Shown here piece after piece: positions 44,331-56,924 of a stretch of 64,000 nt of DNA. A program made the position numbers and the translations under genes. The notes beneath the pieces were generated by a model. It was not told where the DNA came from, did no database searches, and saw nothing but the letters and a program-made list of their open reading frames with translations. Origin of the DNA: Toxonevra muliebris (taxonomy: Eukaryota > Arthropoda > Insecta > Diptera > Pallopteridae); the NCBI GenBank assembly GCA_963691655.1, contig OY829329.1:55565408-55629407 (forward strand), in the 5' to 3' direction. Numbering within the stretch: the first letter of the stretch is position 1; each line of letters starts with the position of its first letter.

Positions 44331-44938
44331 AAATAATTTAAATTAGGTAATTAAATACTATTATTGCACAGTGCTCAAAGAATATTGTTAGATTATAGTT
44401 GTAATTTATAAGACTACTGCAAAAAAAAAAAAACAAAACAAAAAAAAAAATAGAAATAGAAAACAAATAGAGCGTTTTTTCCTTAATACTCTAAAATACT
44501 AAATAACTATATAAAACTTATACATAAGCTTTATAGAATTGAATGTACAGCAATATGCTTTTAAAGATCTAATTTTTAACTATAAATAATTTGTTTTAAG
44601 ACCGTGTGATTTTTACACAGAAATGTTCAGAGAGATAAAAAAATGTTATTAACCAATCGTAATCGTTGGTTTCCACTCAGCATAAAGTCTCTCTCTCTCT
44701 CTCTCTCTTACACAATTATAATCAGAGATTGAGAGAATATTGACCAAACATAGTTTTCCACTGAGTGTGCGTAAAAGTCTCTCTCTGTCTTTGAATATAT
44801 ACTACAGAAATATCAACTCAGCTGAAATGGAATTATATGCATATATGTTTGTTTTGAATGAAATCGAATATAAAAAATAGAATACTCAATTATCAATGAA
44901 GTAAATAAATTTTTTGTACATTATTTTAAAACTCAATA
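44331..44938. other. Mtp 3' flank
   Basis: AT-rich, with A-runs at 44420-44450 and a CT microsatellite at 44688-44709. No strong AATAAA is seen just after the stop; AAATAAA near 44904 is the clearest candidate polyadenylation signal, with ATAAATAA near 44583 as a weaker one. A mariner begins at 44939. Confidence 0.45.
44688..44709. repeat. (CT)n microsatellite
   Basis: A pure CT tract of about 22 bp, about 360 bp downstream of the Mtp stop codon. Confidence 0.9.
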
Positions 44939-46202
44939 CGAGGGTTGCCACTTAAGTTTTGAGATAATGGCAACACCAGTGTAGATATGTCAAATCTGAC
45001 GTTAGCATCGTAAATTTTTACGTTTTTAATGCTAAACGTACCCAGGACGTTTTGTCATACGAGTGCTATTTGTGTTGTTTACAGTGACTTGAAAAATTCA
45101 TCTCGGCCAAAAATTGGATTTAAATCGTGAACATTTTCGTGCGATGATTTTCGACGTGGATTAACTCAACAAAAGTCAGCCGATCAGCTCTCTTCTATTT
45201 TTGGTGATGAAGCACCATCCCGAGCCACCGTGTTTCGCTGGTTTTCGGAATTCAATCGTGGTCGTAGTTCGCTCCAAGATGAATTTCGTGAACGTCGTCC
45301 AAAATCGGTTGTAGTGCCAGAAAACATCGATATTGTGCGTGAACTGATATTGCGGCATAATTGCAGCATGTGAATTATCGTGAGATTGAGGCATGCTTGG
45401 GTATTAGTTCAATATTGTATGAACATTTAGCGGCCAAAAAGATTCGTTCGCGTTGAATACCGCATAATTTGACAATCGCCCAAAAAAAAGCTCGTGTCGA
45501 TGGGTGCAAAGAATTGTGGAAAAAATACAATCGCGGTGCTTCAAAAGACGTCTATAAGATCTTAACAGGTGACGAATCATGGATATATGCATATGAGCCC
45601 GAAACTAAACAACAATTTACTGTATGGGTCTTTCAAAGTGAGCCAAATCCAACAAAAGTTGTTCGCGCACGAAACACTTCGAAGCAAATGGCTGCATGTT
45701 TTTTCGGAAAAACTGGTCATGTGGTCACCGTGCCAGTAGAGCAACGTAGAACAGTCAATTCTGAATGGTACACCACCATTTGTTTGCCAGATGTGTTCGG
45801 AAAAATAAGGGAAACCAGCCGCCAAAGACGAATCATTCTCCACCACGACAATGCGAGGTCTTCCATCGCAAACGAAAGCCTTTTTGAGCACTCAAAACAT
45901 CGAATTGTTGAGTCATCCTTATTTGAAAGCCAATGTCTTCTTTTTATTCCCTCACATTAAAAATAAAACGTTGACCTCGAAGTCAACGTTTTTCGTCGTC
46001 TGAAGAAGCGGTTGATGCGTTCAAAACACATGTTTTAGAGTTATCCCATTCGGAGTGGCAAAAGTGCTTCGAAAATTGGTTCAAACGCATGCAAAAGTGT
46101 ATTGATCTTCATAGAGAATATTTTGAAAAACAATAAAGCCATTTTCAATGTTAAATATTTGTTTTTACTTGTTCTATCTCAAAACTTAAGTACCAATCTT
46201 CG
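44939..46202 (+). mobile_element. mariner-type transposon, near full length
   Basis: The left end CGAGGGTTGCCACTTAAGTT and the reverse complement of the right end, CGAAGATTGGTACTTAAGTT, form an inverted repeat that continues through TTGAGATA. TA precedes the left end (44937-44938); the right flank is TT, so one copy of the target duplication has mutated. The 1264-bp length is that of a complete mariner. It lies 0.6 kb downstream of Mtp in the same orientation and differs clearly from the other mariners in the window. Confidence 0.9.
45107..46136 (+). pseudogene. mariner transposase pseudogene (third catalytic Asp lost)
   Basis: Near the N-terminus LDLNREHFRAM and, after a frameshift, RRGLTQQKSADQLSSIFGDE plus ATVFRWFSEFNRGRSSL form the helix-turn-helix region. 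A second one (VNYREIEACLGISS) is broken by indels. The 163-codon frame 45469-45960 has LTIAQKKARVDGCKE, the first aspartate in TGDESW, then VVRARNTSKQM and the second in LHHDNAR. The segment that should hold SPDLAPNDFFLFP reads NVFFLFP in a shifted frame, so the third aspartate codon appears changed to valine. The C-terminus (WFKRMQKCIDLHREYFEKQ) survives and ends at TAA 46134-46136. Several stops and frameshifts make it inactive. Confidence 0.87.
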
Positions 46203-48908
46203 TTCAATGTTTTATTTTTGTTTTCTGGTATAAATTAATCTTTAAGTGTCTAGTTTTAAATAAATGTCGATATCTACGAATAGATGTCTATAAGTTGCGT
46301 AGGTATCAAAGCATATTTTTTAGAAGGACTGTGTGCTATCTACGGCCTTAAAACTTTCAAAATTAAGCTTGTAATGGTATAGTGTCTAGAAGTGGCACAT
46401 GTCTATCAGCCTAGCAACTTTATCGTTTTGATTACTGTTGCTCAATTGACCTTTAAAGTTCTTTTACTGTTCCAAGGTAAACAATTTGGTCAGATATTGC
46501 ATATCCATTTCTAAGTGATTAAAAACCTCGTCTCTTTTAATAGAGTATTTACCTTCTCAAGCTGTTTCTAACAGACTAATAATGAAAGTCTAGTCTCAGT
46601 ACTTTCTTGTGTAGTAAAAAAGAAGAAACAGGATCCAAGGAACTCACAGATACTGAACTCAAAACTTTTTAAATGATAATTTGATAGTCGCATCAAAGAT
46701 TTAATGAGTGTTTAACCTATAATTTCAATTAAAAGAGTCCCTATAGATCATTCTAAGACCGGTTTTTTAAATGAGTGGCTGCAGTAGGCTTCAGGAATGC
46801 TTGGTTATCTGAAAAAATGTTTAGTTTTCCTTTTGGTATTTACTGTATTATTTATTTATTTTATTTTTATCTCCCTGTATTACAAAATTCAGAATCTCAA
46901 TTTTAAAAGCACGAGCTATACACGTACATACCTTACAGAATCTATTACCTCGAATATCATTTTCTTTTTGGGGTACATAAATATAGAAACTGAGTTTCAC
47001 TATTACTAGGCCACACATATCTTCAGTTTTCTTTCAATCAGTATCAGGGAGGATCTTGTAGCACCTTACAGGGCTTTTGATATTTAAGTTATTTCTTCTA
47101 GCAGTTTTGATTCAACCCCTTCAAAATCCATAACGATTTAAATCTAAAATTACAAAAAATCCAGATGAAAAAATACAACGAAGTGGCAACACAAATAAAT
47201 TCTTAGAGAAATGTCAAATTTTGACATTTCTTTGCTGTCATTCAATTTTATTTTCGCTCTCACTCTCAATGTGTTTGTGTAGCGTTCAGTGTTGTCTTGC
47301 TTAATTTGTGTAAGTACATACTAAATGAATTTCTTTAATTTCTTAGAAAATAAAAATTTTACAGCTTTATGCCCTTACTTAATATTAATTTTGTTACAAA
47401 AAAATTTTAAATAAGGAAATAAATTTGCAAACAACTATTTACTTCATTTATTCGTGGCGGAATCTGTTGCAAAATACTACTCAAAATACATTTCCCTACC
47501 ATTCAATACTATTTAGTACTACTCTTTTTACTTTTTACTAATCATCAGCATCGAGGATTGTTTACAATGCGCCATTATTGAGTATTTTAGTATTGGTTAA
47601 GAGAACGTTAGTGCTCAGTCTAAAATTTATGTTGTTCGAATTTGTTGTAGTAAAGTGGTGAAGTATCGAAACGCAAGAAGAAGAATTGTTCGTGCATTAA
47701 ATAAATATAAAATTTTAATATAAATTGTATTAAAAAGTGCATAAATCTAAAGAAGAAACTGTTTAAAGTATTGAATATTTTATGGTATAGTTAAATTCAT
47801 TAATTTATGTTTATGGAGTGTTTAAAAATGAGGCAACGTCTGTAGTTAAAGAAAATCGATTTTTCTTGTGAGATAAAATTGGGGCACCCAAATTTTGATA
47901 AAATATTTGCATGGTGTTCGTTGTTGTTTTTCTTACGCACAGTAAGATTTAACCGTTATTAGCAAAAACAAATATGTTTACATAAGTATAGAAATTAATA
48001 CTAATATAATTTTACAATTGTGAACTTACATTTTACCTCAATTAAAAAGCGTAGAACAAAATAATTTGGGGGGAAAAAAATTTGGGATAAAGTGTGAAAA
48101 AATCGCAAATTATTTACTTTTCTCTTTAAATTTTTCCCTTTGCCACGCTCATTGCGGCACCCACACTTTTCGCTTTCACACTAAAAAAAAGCTAAAATTA
48201 TAAGTATTAATAAACTCTTATCACGAATAAATTATTTTAGTTTAGTATTGCAAATAAAAACAAGAATTAACATAAATTGGTATTAAGTGGTAAAAAGTGA
48301 AATAAGGAACAAATAAAATATTGTGCAAAATTATAATACAAATTCAGATAGAAAATAATGTACTAAATAAAAACGCACACATTTCTTCTGGGTTTTGGTA
48401 TTTTTGATTTGCTGGTTTTGTTTTTGCGAATTATACACAGAACATCTGTGAAGAGGAAAAACTCATGACACAGATTAAGAGAAACAATCGGCAGTGGTTG
48501 TTGACGGTAGAAGAAGGTGCAAGAGGGGGCGAGAAAATGTAACAGTATGGAAATGCCATCAGTTCTCGGGAGGGGGATGCGGACGGGAAATGTGAACAAT
48601 ACGGATTGTTGTTGTTTCTTTCTGATAAGCTGCAGTTTTTGATTTAGTTTAGTTGTGCGAAGGAGTGGTGTGTTTGTATGCAGGTAAAGGGAGGTGTGGC
48701 ACATATAGAAAATGTATTATCCAATGCAAAGGTTGGCTGGTTGGAGTGGATGTCCTTTTGATTTTGTGAAAAGACACATTTAGGTAAGACGTATTCTGAC
48801 ACCAACATAAGCTTTTCTGGCACCCGTATTGAGTTGTGCTAAACACAGAAGGGACCTAAAGTTTTATGCCGAATCTGAACGAATTCAAAAAGGTTTGAGA
48901 AATAACGA
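46203..48908. other. Non-coding stretch
   Basis: No gene is recognised. Fly promoter-like sequence lies near 47250-47310: CGCTCTCACTCTC, an initiator-like GTTCAGTG, and a donor-like TTTGT|GTAAGT at 47309. Another initiator-like CTCAGTC lies near 47617 with A-rich DNA after it. These could be untranslated first exons of a gene further right but cannot be confirmed. A 113-codon minus-strand frame at 48363-48704 lacks a recognised motif. Confidence 0.35.
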
Positions 48909-48990
48909 CCAGTCTGAAACGGGAATTGAACCCGCTACCTCACGAGTAATATTCGAGTGCGCTACTCAGCTATCGAGGTTGACAGCGTCA
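48909..48990 (-). mobile_element. tRNA-like SINE head
   Basis: The minus strand reads TCGATAGCTGAGTAGCGCAC (A-box region) and AGCGGGTTCAATTCCCG (T arm with B box), about 40 nt apart. Flanking sequence at 48826-48908 may be its body. The plus-strand frame containing GIEPATSRV is the familiar antisense product of such tRNA-like sequence and is not a gene. Confidence 0.65.
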
Positions 48991-50599
48991 CTACCAAGAA
49001 TATCCATCTTTATCTCAGGTTCTTTCAGACTTAACCGAGTATTTACATCCATTTATGTTGTGCGTGTAATATTCATACACGAATTAGAGAGACCTAGACC
49101 AGATTAAAACCAAACTTGAGCAAAAACTTTCATTAAACCTGATAAAATCAATCAAACATTATTAAGAGATATGAACTCAACTATAAACTTAAAAATAAAA
49201 AATAAGGCACACCCACTCTTATGTAGTATCGCTACACAATCTAAAACTAACTGTTCTGGTGATTAGCTGCAATGAGAAACAATGAGAAGATGAGTATACG
49301 TCACGGCTTAACAGTATAGAAAAATATTTATTTTAAATGTAAAAGTGTAAATAAAAATTATCTAACTTCTGAATTGTTAATGCTTTTTGATATGGCACCC
49401 ATACATCTATATTCTTTAAAATTCATCCCCGCCAGGTCTTTTATGCTTGTAAATCATACATGGGCAAGAGTGAGCTAAATTTCGAGCAAGTTAATTTACA
49501 TTGAACATAGCTTCTCAAATGCATTTTTCGGGGAGAGGGAACCTCTTAAGATTCCTGAGTTTCAACAGAAGCTTTGAATAGTTCGAATTACTAGCGAATC
49601 CAATGGGGAGTGAGGGTTTTGGGAATGAGAAACCTCTCTTCCCGATGCTTATCTCAAACATTTTCATAGTTGCTCATTAATCGAAAAGCTTTAAAGGAAA
49701 GTTACCGTCGAGAGGCATGAAAAATGCATGAACTTCGGGATTTTTTTTTAAATATAAAATAAATATTTTTAGAAATGAGTTTCAACGTAATTTATTCTTC
49801 TATCAATGAAGAGGAAGTTCCCGTTTTATGTATACAAAAAAAAATCCAAAATGGCGACACAGCTTCCATAAAATAAAGCCATGCACGGTGTATTTAAGTC
49901 TGCGTGGGGTGGTTCCAAGTCTAAAACGTAAGTTCATCTACAACAAAAACGGTTTAAAAATTAAACTAAACTTAATTTGGGATGCTTGATTTTCTGATTT
50001 CTGCAGTTTAAAAAACGCCATATTTTTGCCCGCTTTTATTTTTATTTCAATAGGCAAAAAAATATGAATTAATTTTTGGCAAAAATTGCTTTCAAATGCG
50101 CTGAGATTCTTGTGAATCGGTTAATCCGCTGAGGCTGTAGAATTTCTAGAAACAACAACAGGCTATAAATTATGAAATACTTAAGATATGAAAAATCGTC
50201 ATGAACCCCTTAAGGGGACTAATAAATTAACGCATATAAATATGAGTATAATCCCAAATCAGTCATACACAGACAAACCTAATGATTCTTATTTCAGTGG
50301 TAATTGCAATAATTTAACCTGTTCTATCCGTCACTGACAAACACATAAATACAGTTTTATTAGATTAAATTTTATATACACATATTTAGTTTGATAATCT
50401 TTAATGCAATGATTTATTTCCGCGGTAAACTAAATAATAATAAAATGGCAGGCAGGCAGACAGGTTGTCTTTTGAATTACCCAATGCTTGATTAGATTTT
50501 GTGCCACATTTTTGGCAGTCTGTATTCTCTTTCTCGCTATTTTCAAATTTCTCTCTTCCGATTGTCATAATTTATTGAAGAGAGCCGTTCAGCCGCGCT

Positions 50600-51499
50600 C
50601 TCTTATAAGAAAATTGCACAATTTTTCAAGTAAATAAAAGTTATAAAATACACAAAAATGCAACCCTACACACTGAGAATGAGCCCAATGAACAGTTTGT
50701 AAACTTCTTCGCTGCACAAAAATTTAGTACTCAAAAATACTCGAACGCTAGTAGACGAAAAATATAAGAAGTGTTTGTTTTGTGAATGTACGGGACAAAA
50801 ATTGCGTACAAAAAAAAATAGATAAATTTTCGAATAAGAAATTTCAAAATAATAAATTTTATTTCTTCAAAATTGTTTTAAGAAAAGCAAAAACGAAAAA
50901 CAACAAAGAAAAGTCTAAATTGTGGTAGTAAATAAAAACAACAACCAACAGCATTAGGAATAGAAAATCTATTGTTGAAAACGAAAGGGCAAAATTGTAA
51001 AACAGTCAAAAGACAAAGAGGAAAAAGAAGATTCCCACAAACTTGTGAAAACAAAACAAGAAAATATACAAAAAAAAAAAAAACAGGATAAAAAGAATTG
51101 CATGAAATAATATAAAAACGTGCATTTTTGGTTTTTGAATTTCAAGAAAAAGAAAACAAAATGAAAAAGTAAAGACAAGCGAAAACAAAAAATAAACAAA
51201 GCATAAGACAACAAAAAAGTCAAAAAAGAAAACAAAAAAAATAAAAACAAGTTAAAGTGTGTAGTGTTGAAAAGTAAGTGCAAAAAAGATACACAAAAAT
51301 CGACAGAAACAAAAACGCTCAAAGCAAAAAGAAAAGACAACAATCAGAAAAAATTGGTCAAAAAAGAAAATAAAATCACAAAACAAAAATAAAAATTAGT
51401 CCCCATCTAATTTTCTTTCTAAAACGTTAGCAATAAAAGAAGCAGCGCAGCAACAGCGGAAGTGAACGACAACAAAAACAACAACAAGTATTTTAAAAG
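50600..51499 (+). other. Possible long untranslated 5' exon (uncertain)
   Basis: CT-rich DNA (TATTCTCTTTCTCGC, near 50522) and a TTCAGCC initiator-like site near 50589 precede 700 bp of strongly A-rich + strand with few T. It ends in AGCAGCGCAGCAACAGCGG and CAACAACAAG, then TTTTAAAAG|GTAAAT at 51500, an acceptable donor. This is the usual look of long 5' UTR exons of large fly genes. No start codon with a coding run follows, so the coding part would lie beyond the window. Confidence 0.25.
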
Positions 51500-52604
51500 G
51501 TAAATGGGCGATCTATCTCTCTTTTTTCACTCTTTTTTTTCAGAAGAAGCGCAGTCATTTAAGCCCGTTTTATTTTTCGTCTTGTTTTTCCAAATTTTTC
51601 TAATGTTTTGTAAAATTTTGCAAAAATGTTTGCCGCATTTTTTTAAAATTATTTTTCTCATTCTATTTTTAACGTTTTTACTTTAAGTTGATTTTATATT
51701 TTTATTGCTTCTCAAATAAATCTTATAAACTCTTATCTTATCTGGAACCTGATAAAAAGCGTAAATGTTCATTTTTTTTTTTACCAATTAAAGTGTTTTC
51801 GTTATATAATAAATACTATACATCTCTTTTTTTAATTTAACAACACAACTGTGCAAGGGGACTTGAGGGGCTAAAGTACCCTTCAATATTATGTATTTTT
51901 TTTTAATTGTGAATTATAAAATATCAGAATATTCCCTATGTAACACTTCGTAACAAATTGTCGAACTCCCCCTCCGCCCCCCTCCCCCTCCCTCGCACGT
52001 TACGTAATATGTGAACGGCCCCTATGCATTTCCTCTATCTGAAATATTCTATTTGTATTTAAAATACCATATTTTCGCCTTTCACCGGCAATTCTTACTT
52101 TTTTTTAGTTTATGTAAACAATACAACTTTAATTTATGTAGATACATTCTTTTTCATTTATTTTTTGTTATTGCCTTTTGCTTTTTTTTTTTTTGGTATT
52201 AAATTTCTTATTTTTTTTTTATTTTATTTTGTAGTACCTATAATAAACGAGAAGATTGCAAAGAGCATTTTGGTTTTTGCTTTAAATTTGATAAATTGTA
52301 TAAAGTTATACAATTTTTTTCTTTTTTTTTGCATTTCAAAGTTAATTTTGACTCGGGATATTATAATTTTTCAATGTAATTGAAGCATTTGTATTGGAAA
52401 CGTTTACCTCAAGTTAGGCACATGTTTTCTAAGTAGTTTTCCCCTTGAAGGCTAGAAAGTTAATGCGTTGATTACGCATTTTTGCTTGATTTGGAATACT
52501 GAATAGGTTACACCAATTTTCTGTGTTTTCATATAGTTTTCTTGGTGAATTTATTTTTCGTAGCCCTCTGTCTCAATAAACATCAGCTGTTCGACTGCTT
52601 TGGA

Positions 52605-53270
52605 TTATCGGTCACGAGTTCTAAGACCGCTGAAAGACCACTCTGAACCGCCAGTTCACAGTACAGAAAGTACGTATTATTTTCAATAAAATGTATTTCA
52701 GCTTTTCCCATGCCCTTCAATTGCTTCTACTTGAAATTGTTATCGTTAAAGATTTTTCTCAAAAAAGTTCCTTTCTGCAGGCCTGTGTAGATTTAACCCT
52801 GTTCAATGAACATCTCATAACTTAATCTGTATCATCTATAGCTTTGAAGTGGCAGTTAAGATCAATGAATGCATATCCTGTACATCATCTTCAATTTCTT
52901 ATCAATTGCTTCGGTCTGTGATAAAAAAAACTGGAAAATTTTCTAAGAAAAAAAGAACATTTTATGTAGAATAAAATTGTAGTTAAATCACCCTTTTTTC
53001 AATCTTCCTCAATCGCTTCTAGCTCTGATCTGTGCTCTGATACACTTTTCTCGGAAACCTTATTTGTAGTTCCGTGCATATTTAAACCTGCTTTATTAAA
53101 CATCTCTATATACCTAGATCGACTAAAGCTTTAGACCGGTAGTTACGAATTCTAATATCAATCTCCACAATTACATCTCAATCGCCTATACTAGTAGATT
53201 GTCAGTCACGAATTTTAAGATTACTGAAGAATCACTCTAAACAGCAGAGTTCACATACAGAAACTTAGGT
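52605..53270. repeat. Degenerate long-period tandem repeat (about 290 bp)
   Basis: GATTATCGGTCACGAGTTCT at 52605 corresponds to GATTGTCAGTCACGAATTTT at 53199, followed in both by CTGAA(A)GA..CACTCT and CAGTTCACA/AGTTCACA. TTTAACCCTGTTCAATGAACATCTC near 52793 corresponds to TTTAAACCTGCTTTATTAAACATCTC 288 bp later. The spacing of 594 and 288 bp fits two to three diverged units of about 290 bp. Confidence 0.55.
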
Positions 53271-53700
53271 ATGCCAGTATGTATAGTTCCTACCGAATCG
53301 GTTCTTAAATAAAGTTTATGTGGTAAAGAAAATAAGTTTTTATAGAGAGACGATTAGTCAATCAGTTTTCTGATATCAATTGGGATTTGAGGCTGCGTCA
53401 AACAAATATCGGTCAAGTGTTGAAATTCAGACCTACCAACTTAATGTTAATCTGAATTCTTTGTAGTCTTAACCGAATTCTGGCTAAGTGAATAGAATTT
53501 TAGGCTATGCCAACCAAATATAAAAACAATTTTCGGCTACAATAACTGAACTTAAGCATTTGTTCAGATATAACAGATAGAGCAAATAAACTTAACCCTT
53601 ATCTATGCCTATTCGTTCATTTCGTTACTTAAGAAAAAGCATTGAAATATGACACAACGAAGTAAAAAACTAAAAAAATCTTAAAATTTCTTTAATAATT

Positions 53701-55305
53701 ACACTGTTCTACAAATGGAAATTTTTGAAAACGAGCAGAGACGGGACAACCCCCCATTACATAGGGTAATGGGGGGTCGCTGAGTCCGAATCTGAGGTCC
53801 GTTCTGCTCTGCTACGTCACAATTGACAATTATCATTGACATCAAAATTTTTGAATTGAAAAAAAAAAAAATTAAAAATGCAGTTCATATTTTTTTTTCA
53901 TCAAAACATTCATTTTTCAAAAAAAAAAAAATTTCGATTTTTTTTTTTAACTAAAAACTTAAAATTTTTTTTTTTAAAATTAATTTATTTATTTAAATTA
54001 TTTTCGTAATTTTATTCATCCTCGTTATCATCATTCACTTTTATCTCGTTGTTATCTTAACCCAGTAATGACTAGCGGTGCCATATGGCACCTTGTCGCT
54101 GAGCCGTTCCTGAGGCAGGTTTAAAACAAGTTTTTTCTCAAGTTACTTTCTTGATCTATCTACTTTGGTTCCCGCTCGTCCTTAATGGGTTAAAGCAAAT
54201 ATGGCCAAACGTGTACTTAAGTGCAAAATGAGCGAATACGTATACACATACGCTAAATCAATTCTCAGGCGACGATATGTATGTAAGAATGCGATTGGCG
54301 TACTTGAATAACATGTTCAGTACGTAGTTAGAGAAAGAAAGCAACTAAAACAGCATAAGTTGTACCGTATTTAGAATGTTTAAAGGCCACTGCGTTTGCA
54401 AAACTACGTCTCCGCAACGATGCCTTCGTCTTCGCTGAAAAATGCCGTGGCAACGTTCAAAGGCAGAGCAGTATAAAAGTTTGACTTTAATTTAATTTGC
54501 TCTTGAACAATTAAATCGTAAAAATTAAGTTAGATTTTGTTGTTAAATTTCGAAGCAAGCTTGGAGTAGGTTGTCACCGGTTTTATTTTTATACAAACTA
54601 TTTGTTTCCGATTAGTATTTTGAGAGTCGCGATGTGTGCAAAAATGGAACCCAGCGTGTATGAACCTAAAATAAACACCTTCGGGCAAATTATGAATAAA
54701 ATTTAAAATTGAAAAATAAATCTTCCTCTTGTGAAAAACTATGTTCATAGGTGCTTACTTACGTACGATGTGCTCAAAAATGAATACGTGAACGTGTCAA
54801 AAAGGAACAACAATATTTAAATTTATTTGTAGGTATACACTAAAAAATTTTTAGGATTTAATTGTTCAAGAACACAAAGTAGATAGATCAAGAAAGTAAC
54901 TTGAGAAAAAAAATTTGTTTGAACCTGGCTCAGGAGCGGCTCAGCGACAAGGTGCCATATGGCACCGCTAGGCATTACTGGGTTAAGCTAACAACGAGAT
55001 AAAAGTGAACGATGATAACGAGGATTACAAAAATTACGAAAAAATAAATTAAATAAAAAAAAAATTTTTTTAAATTTTTAAAATTAAAAAAAAAAAAAAA
55101 TCACAAATTTTTTTTTGGTAAAAATGGATGTTTTAATGAAAAAAAATATGAACTGCATTTTTAATTTTTTTTTTTTCAATTTTAAAAATTTTGATGTCAA
55201 TAAAATTGTGACGTAGCAGGACCACGGATTCGGACTCAGCTATCTCCCATTACCTTAAGGACACTTGTCCCGTCTCTGCTCATTTTTTTGGCTGTTGTAT
55301 AGTGT
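53701..55305. repeat. 1.6-kb foldback inverted repeat
   Basis: The left arm (53701 to about 54172) and right arm (about 54875-55305) are reverse complements with moderate divergence. Shared landmarks are ACACT at the tips, GAGCAGAGACGGGACAA, GAGTCCGAATC, ACGTCACAATT, CTCGTTATCATC, AACCCAGTAATG, GGTGCCATATGGCACC, TCGCTGAGCCG and TTGATCTATCTACTT. The 700-bp spacer carries unrelated sequence. Both arms include a piggyBac-type MITE at mirrored positions. No target duplication is clear. Confidence 0.8.
54061..54189. mobile_element. Tiny piggyBac-type MITE in left foldback arm
   Basis: TTAA (54057-54060) and TTAA (54190-54193) flank a 129-bp unit with inverted ends CCCAGTAATGACTAGCGG and (reverse complement) CCCATTAAGGACGAGCGG. 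A 16-bp palindrome GGTGCCATATGGCACC lies just inside the left end. The matching copy in the right foldback arm (about 54875-54980) keeps TTAA and CCCAGTAATGCCTAGCGG but lacks the other terminus. Confidence 0.72.
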
Positions 55306-56099
55306 TATGTATTAGCAAATATAAATAATTATTCTTATCATACCATACTTCAACAAAATAGTTTGGTTTAAACTTGATTAAATCAGTTTGCACTAATTTA
55401 TTCTATCATCATGAATAATTTCTTATAACTCTGTCATAATCTATATTCATCATGAGCTAAATATATATTATTTTTATATTTGAATATTGTACAATTAGTT
55501 ATCGATTAAACGTTCAGTATCATCTTCGGGTAAAACTATTAAATGACAACAAAAATGTAAGCATAAGTTAATTCTATAAAAAACTTTTATGTGTAATTTT
55601 TACTTATAAATGCATAGTTCCCAAGACTTTAATTGTCTTGCATTTATTTATATAGAATCGAATCTGAACTTGTGATGATTGCGGGTTTTTCGCAATCGTT
55701 TGTCAATTACATTCATGCACACATACTCGTATCTACAGTTACACATTTCCAAAGAATTCAATTAGTTTTTCCTTTTTTGTTTTTTGCTTTTATAAAATTT
55801 TTTCTTTTGTAATATCCCCAAAAAATTAACGTTTGGTCACGTATACCAATATTCGGTATAAAAAACTTTTTCTTAGATAAAGTTATACAAAATAATGTAA
55901 ATTGTGTTTAAAATAAAATTTTCACTTATTTACATTCTGTCAAATAAATACCTGGAATAGTTCATTTAAAAATACCATGCAAGTTTGGTAATAATATACC
56001 TAATTGTAAATATAATTTTAGCGCGATTTGGTAGCCAGTTTCTATACAACTATTCAATTAGTAGTCCTCAAGTATACTTTCCGACTTTTAAAATGAATT
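55306..56099. other. AT-rich non-coding, nothing recognised
   Basis: About 790 bp of AT-rich DNA with no gene, tandem repeat or element ends seen. Confidence 0.5.
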
Positions 56100-56530
56100 A
56101 AAAATTATTGTTTTGGGCTCGTTATCGAAGCGTAATTCCGTACCTTGTTGGCTTGCTTGTTAAACTCATAATCCACGTCTCGTCACCTGTTGTGACGCCT
56201 TTCATGAATGTAGGGTCTGGATTCGTTCATTCAAGCATGTCTTCAGCAACCTGTTTGTAATACACTTGTTGAAGAGAATTAGATGTTCCGATTTCGATTC
56301 GATTAAGCTGGGCTTAAATGACGATTTTTCATCACCACTATCTTTATTCTAACAACATTTTCGTGGAAGCGTGGCAAGTCTTTTACCTCTTCTCTTTCTT
56401 CCTTGAATGATTTGTACCATGCTCATGTTTTTGATAAAGCTGAATCGCAGATTGAACACCATGAAAAAGTTCAGCCTTCAGGGTATCGAGATGTATGAAA
56501 CTGTAGTGCTTCTTCAATATAATCCATTGG
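56100..56530 (-). pseudogene. Decayed mariner transposase fragment
   Basis: The minus strand, in shifting frames, gives WYKSFKEGREEVKDLPRF (DNA-binding linker), then NPDPTFMKGVTTGDETWIMS, with the first catalytic aspartate in TGDETW. This order matches the middle of mariner transposases. The second and third acidic motifs and both element ends are missing, so this is a truncated, heavily mutated relic of a fourth mariner lineage. Confidence 0.7.
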
Positions 56531-56924
56531 TTCGTAATTACAGACAAAATTAATAACTAGGAGTATGATTTATGCTCTGAATACTAGATATTAAAACGAC
56601 GATCTCAGTTCATTAGCGAATCTGATTCTAAAGACAGGCTATTTTAAGTAATGGGCAAAAAAAAAAGAGAAGAAAAGTGTGCTTTCAGTATCTCCCTCAA
56701 TCTACGTTGTTTCGAATCAACCTGTATGCAACCAGCACTGCACGAATGAAAATGATATTGCTTGTGTACATATTAACGATATGTGCACATAAAAATGATG
56801 TATTTTTATGTGGCGAGTAAAGCAAAGTATAAACGATACAACATGTGCGATATACTTAATATGTAATTGGATGCAAGTTATATTGAGTATTATATGCTGG
56901 TGCGCATGCTCAATTTCTAGTTTG

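Larger units (their letters stand above)
48991..53700. other. Non-coding stretch, possible 5' exon and old tandem repeats
   Basis: No coding gene is recognised. About 50500-51499 looks like promoter plus untranslated exon (see separate entry). From 52605 to 53270 there are degenerate tandem units. Near 51960-52000 a C-rich run (CCCTCCGCCCCCCTCCCCC) stands out. Open frames at 50969-51343 and 52011-52383 are poly-T/A products. Confidence 0.4.

Noticed and set aside
48829..49107. 92-codon frame containing GIEPATSRV
   Set aside because: This peptide is the classic spurious translation of a tRNA-like B box antisense; the region is a SINE head.
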